Origin: Ruegeria haliotis
GTDB lineage: Bacteria; Pseudomonadota; Alphaproteobacteria; Rhodobacterales; Rhodobacteraceae
Assembly (NCBI RefSeq): GCF_013377785.1
Contig: NZ_JABXWT010000001.1
Coordinates: 1-64,000, forward strand
Length of the DNA stretch: 64,000 nt
Direction of reading: 5' to 3'
The notes beneath the pieces were generated by a model that had not been told where the DNA came from, ran no database searches, and saw only the letters and a program-made list of their open reading frames with translations. Position 1 is the stretch's first letter. Each line of letters opens with the position of its first letter. A program made the translations under genes and the position numbers. Below are positions 62,173 through 64,000 of the stretch, one piece after another.

Positions 62173-62637
62173 TTAAAGACCCAGTTCGGACAGCCCGGGA
62201 TGATCTTCTGGCCGCTGACCGATGGGCCAGTGGAACAGGCGCTGATCCTCGGTGATCGGCAAATCGTTCAGTGACGCGTGGCGATGAGACATCCGCCCGT
62301 CCTCGGCAAATTCCCAGTTTTCATTGCCATAAGATCGGAACCATTGCCCGCTGTCATCATGCCACTCATAGGCATACCGGACGGCAATGCGATTGTCGGC
62401 AAACGCCCAAAGCTCTTTGATCAGCCGATAGTCCAGTTCCTTGCGCCATTTGCGGGTCAGGAAGGCATGGATGTCTGTGTGGCCGGATAGGAATTCCGCC
62501 CGGTTCCGCCATTGGCTGTCGTCTGTGTAAGCGGGTGTCACGATATCCGCATCGCGACTATTCCAGCCATTCTCGGCCATTCGAACCTTTTGAATGGCGG
62601 TGTCTCTGGTGAAGGGTGGCAATGGGGGGCGGGTCAT
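62173..62637 (-). CDS. DUF1348 (SnoaL/NTF2-like) protein
   Basis: This is a 154-residue protein with an NTF2-like cone fold. The family pattern is clear: [20 protein letters not shown], then [20 protein letters not shown] and [20 protein letters not shown]. No function is established for the family. It is 11 bases before the PPOX-type gene. The ATG at 62637 gives the family's N-terminus; the frame is open to a TTG at 62742. Confidence 0.83.
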   Translation of the reverse strand: MTRPPLPPFTRDTAIQKVRMAENGWNSRDADIVTPAYTDDSQWRNRAEFLSGHTDIHAFLTRKWRKELDYRLIKELWAFADNRIAVRYAYEWHDDSGQWFRSYGNENWEFAEDGRMSHRHASLNDLPITEDQRLFHWPIGQRPEDHPGLSELGL

Positions 62638-62651
62638 CTTTTCGGGGTCTT

Positions 62652-62735
62652 TCAGGTCAAAGAGGCGGCAAGAATTGCCAGAGTCAGGAGGACGGAGAGA
62701 TAGTGAGATGGAAATAGGCTGGCGCGGCGTTTCAT
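62652..62735 (-). CDS. Possible 27-residue hydrophobic peptide
   Basis: An ATG at 62735 opens a frame that reads [20 protein letters not shown] and seven more residues before a TGA at 62652-62654. It is a basic start followed by a hydrophobic helix, like a micro-membrane protein. The ribosome site is weak (GGGA at 13 bases). It lies 15 bases upstream of the DUF1348 ATG and 17 bases downstream of a TetR motif. Confidence 0.25.
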   Translation of the reverse strand: MKRRASLFPSHYLSVLLTLAILAASLT

Positions 62736-62751
62736 CAGTCAAATCCCAGAG

Positions 62752-62796
62752 TGTACAGATCAGTTAACTATAACATCAAAGTGTACTGATCGGTAA
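62752..62796. promoter_or_regulatory. Two copies of the TGTAC-type TetR motif
   Basis: TGTACAGATCAGTTA (62752-62766) and TGTACTGATCGGTAA (62782-62796) are near-identical motifs exactly 30 bases apart, three turns of the helix. A third copy lies at 62913. They lie just upstream of the minus-strand DUF1348 operon and fit operator sites for the divergent TetR protein. Confidence 0.65.
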
Positions 62797-62912
62797 GTAT
62801 TTGCAAGAAGAGAATATGTGATTGGAGATGCTTTTGAGGCTCATGTTGGGTTAAGTGATTGTATAATATCCACTTAAGTTGGACATGTTGCGCTCTGCGA
62901 TCCGAGGTAATA

Positions 62913-62927
62913 TGTACTATTCGGTAC
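62913..62927. promoter_or_regulatory. Third copy of the TetR motif, upstream of tetR
   Basis: TGTACTATTCGGTAC shares TGTACT..TCGGTA with the copies at 62752 and 62782 and extends to a perfect TGTAC-N6-GTACA dyad (62913-62928). It lies 16 bases before the TetR start, a position suited to autorepression. Confidence 0.6.
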
Positions 62928-62943
62928 ACCGAGGAGCCGAATC

Positions 62944-63507
62944 ATGCGTCCGAACAAGCGGGACGAGCTGGTCCGAAAGGCCTTGCAGGTTTTTTACCGC
63001 GATGGGTTTCACGCCACCGGTATGGATAAGCTGGTCGTGGAAACTGGTGTGTCCAAAACCTCGATGTACAAACACTTCCGCACCAAGGAAGAGCTGATCC
63101 TCGCCGTCCTCCGCTTGCGGGATGAGAGTTTTCGCAACTGGATTCTGCGCCGAGTTGAAGAGACGGCAGATACCCCTGCCGGGCAAATCGTCGCCAGTTT
63201 TGATGCATTGAAGGAATGGTTCGAAGAAGACGGGTTCCGCGGGTGCATGTTCATCAAGGCCGGTGCTGAATACCAAGAGGCCGATCACCCGATCCACGTG
63301 CAGGCGGCGGAACACAAGCGTCTCATGTTCGAACATATCGCGCGGCTGGCCCGAAAGGCTGGCGCACGCGATCCTGAAAAACTGGCCAATCAGATTGTGC
63401 TGCTGCAAGAAGGGGCGATCGTATCGGCTGTGCTGTTGAAAAATGGCGATCCGGCCGAGGATGCAAGGGAAGCAGCACAGCTCTTGCTGGAAACCGCTCT
63501 GGCATGA
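62944..63507 (+). CDS. TetR/AcrR-family regulator
   Basis: This is a 187-residue protein. The helix-turn-helix (KALQVFYRDGFHATGMDKLV; ETGVSKTSMYKHFRTKEELI) is followed by a helical ligand domain with a single Cys in FRGCMFIKAGAEYQEA, as in the AcuR/YxaF-like branch. GAGGAG lies upstream of the ATG. It is divergent from the DUF1348/PPOX operon and should repress it and itself through the three shared motifs. Bases 63508-63686 hold no gene. Confidence 0.88.
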   Translation: MRPNKRDELVRKALQVFYRDGFHATGMDKLVVETGVSKTSMYKHFRTKEELILAVLRLRDESFRNWILRRVEETADTPAGQIVASFDALKEWFEEDGFRGCMFIKAGAEYQEADHPIHVQAAEHKRLMFEHIARLARKAGARDPEKLANQIVLLQEGAIVSAVLLKNGDPAEDAREAAQLLLETALA

Positions 63508-63686
63508 TCCGTAATAGTCTGGCGGCAAGCGCCAGGCTGCCCTCTTGGAACGGGATCGCGATTTCAGCTTAGCCGTTGAAGACAAAGAACGTTGCGTTGC
63601 GCCGGTGTTGGACGCGGCGTCACATGGATTGGCGAAACTCATCGTAAGGGGTAGCCTTTGGGCAACTACTGATCGGAGAGCTTGAG

Positions 63687-64000
63687 ATGTCGCTTTTTAC
63701 GTCCACCGCTGCATGGGTCACAGATGAACACCGGATGTTTGCTGACATGGCAGGCCGGTTCATGGATGACGAACTGACGCCAAATATCGAAACCTGGGTC
63801 GGCAATGGTGTTGTCGACCGCGAGTTCTGGGTGAAAGCCGGTGAGACAGGCCTGATGGCAGGTGCGATACCCGAAGAATATGGCGGTGTCGGCGGTGGAA
63901 TGGGCTTTGACGCTGTTACCCTCTACGAACAGACGGCGCGCGGCGATGCGGGGTGGGGGTATGGCATTCAGTCCATCGTGACCCACTACATCACGGCCTA
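63687..64000 (+). CDS. Acyl-CoA dehydrogenase, N-terminal part (runs off the window)
   Basis: The first 104 residues of the gene are present. They show the acyl-CoA dehydrogenase N-terminal helical domain: TDEHRMFADMAGRFMDDELT, FWVKAGETGLMAGAIPEEYG, GVGGGMGFDAVTLYEQTARG. GGAGAGCTTGAG gives a ribosome site before the ATG. It would oxidise an acyl-CoA at the alpha-beta position with FAD. The catalytic Glu and the FAD-binding C-terminal part lie outside the window. Confidence 0.87.
   Translation, partial: MSLFTSTAAWVTDEHRMFADMAGRFMDDELTPNIETWVGNGVVDREFWVKAGETGLMAGAIPEEYGGVGGGMGFDAVTLYEQTARGDAGWGYGIQSIVTHYITA

Noticed and set aside
1..64000. CRISPR arrays, prophage or secretion-system clusters
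   Set aside because: No regularly spaced repeats, cas genes, phage structural genes or secretion-system genes were seen.

Overview
The window looks like a chromosomal (or chromid) segment of a marine alphaproteobacterium of the Rhodobacteraceae, Roseobacter group. The grounds are the gene repertoire and its order: a bhcR/bhcABCD beta-hydroxyaspartate cycle cluster, a heterotetrameric sarcosine oxidase operon, TRAP transporters, zur-znuCB divergent from znuA, CueR-type metal control, and a repC relic from a repABC plasmid. Gene density is high, with many 4-nt stop/start overlaps. No rRNA, CRISPR array or intact tRNA was seen.

Layout. 1-1100 is a scarred edge: the 3' half of an initiator tRNA-Met, an IS66-type TnpA-like gene and an amber-interrupted reading frame. 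1117-7690 (minus strand) is a phosphate/polyphosphate module: sensor kinase, response regulator, DUF4956 membrane protein, VTC-type polyphosphate polymerase, PiT phosphate transporter, and a secreted phytase-like esterase. 7956-8680 holds a broken IS6-type transposase and the C-terminus of RepC. 8844-10365 is a Crp/Fnr regulator, a DUF2892 membrane protein and an exported rhodanese. 10390-13154 is a membrane/epimerase fusion, a DUF4166 protein and a GbsR/MarR regulator. 13291-16443 is high-affinity zinc uptake under Zur. A candidate small RNA lies at about 16562-16680.

16961-22027 is soxBDAG (sarcosine to glycine, formaldehyde carried as methylene-tetrahydrofolate), followed by a convergent GlxA-type AraC regulator. 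23039-24214 is a gene-poor stretch with a large inverted repeat and a ParE-like toxin relic. 24215-27544 is a 1109-residue SAM/cyclase/ATPase/TPR signalling protein. 27836-30779 is an ExbB-ExbD-ExbD-TonB operon headed by an exported protein, followed by a fatty acid desaturase.

32825-45900 is the metabolic core: a broken ridA, bhcR, bhcABCD (glyoxylate plus glycine to oxaloacetate), a FadR-type regulator with visible operators, a TRAP transporter, an FMN 2-hydroxy-acid dehydrogenase and a Dld-type D-2-hydroxy-acid dehydrogenase. Together these could import and oxidise lactate or glycolate and, if glycolate, pass glyoxylate directly to the BHA cycle. 45923-49511 holds a SulP transporter, a phosphoglycolate phosphatase-like HAD enzyme, HemP and a Cys-rich partner. 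49562-53606 is a 1021-residue kinase/M23/aminotransferase fusion and a beta-hydroxyacid dehydrogenase. 53708-56574 is cueR-copA. 56664-60563 is a four-gene overlapping FMO/BASS/epimerase/SDR operon with a divergent TetR gene. 61322-62735 is a small operon (PPOX-type flavoprotein, DUF1348 protein, two tiny membrane ORFs) facing a second TetR gene across three copies of one motif. The window ends inside an acyl-CoA dehydrogenase.

The best leads are the phosphate/polyphosphate module with its own kinase, the BHA cycle coupled to an uptake/oxidation operon, the triple-fusion enzyme, the zinc-site-less SoxD, the FMO/BASS operon and the TetR-controlled micro-operon. All functions are assigned by reading the sequence; no database search was run.
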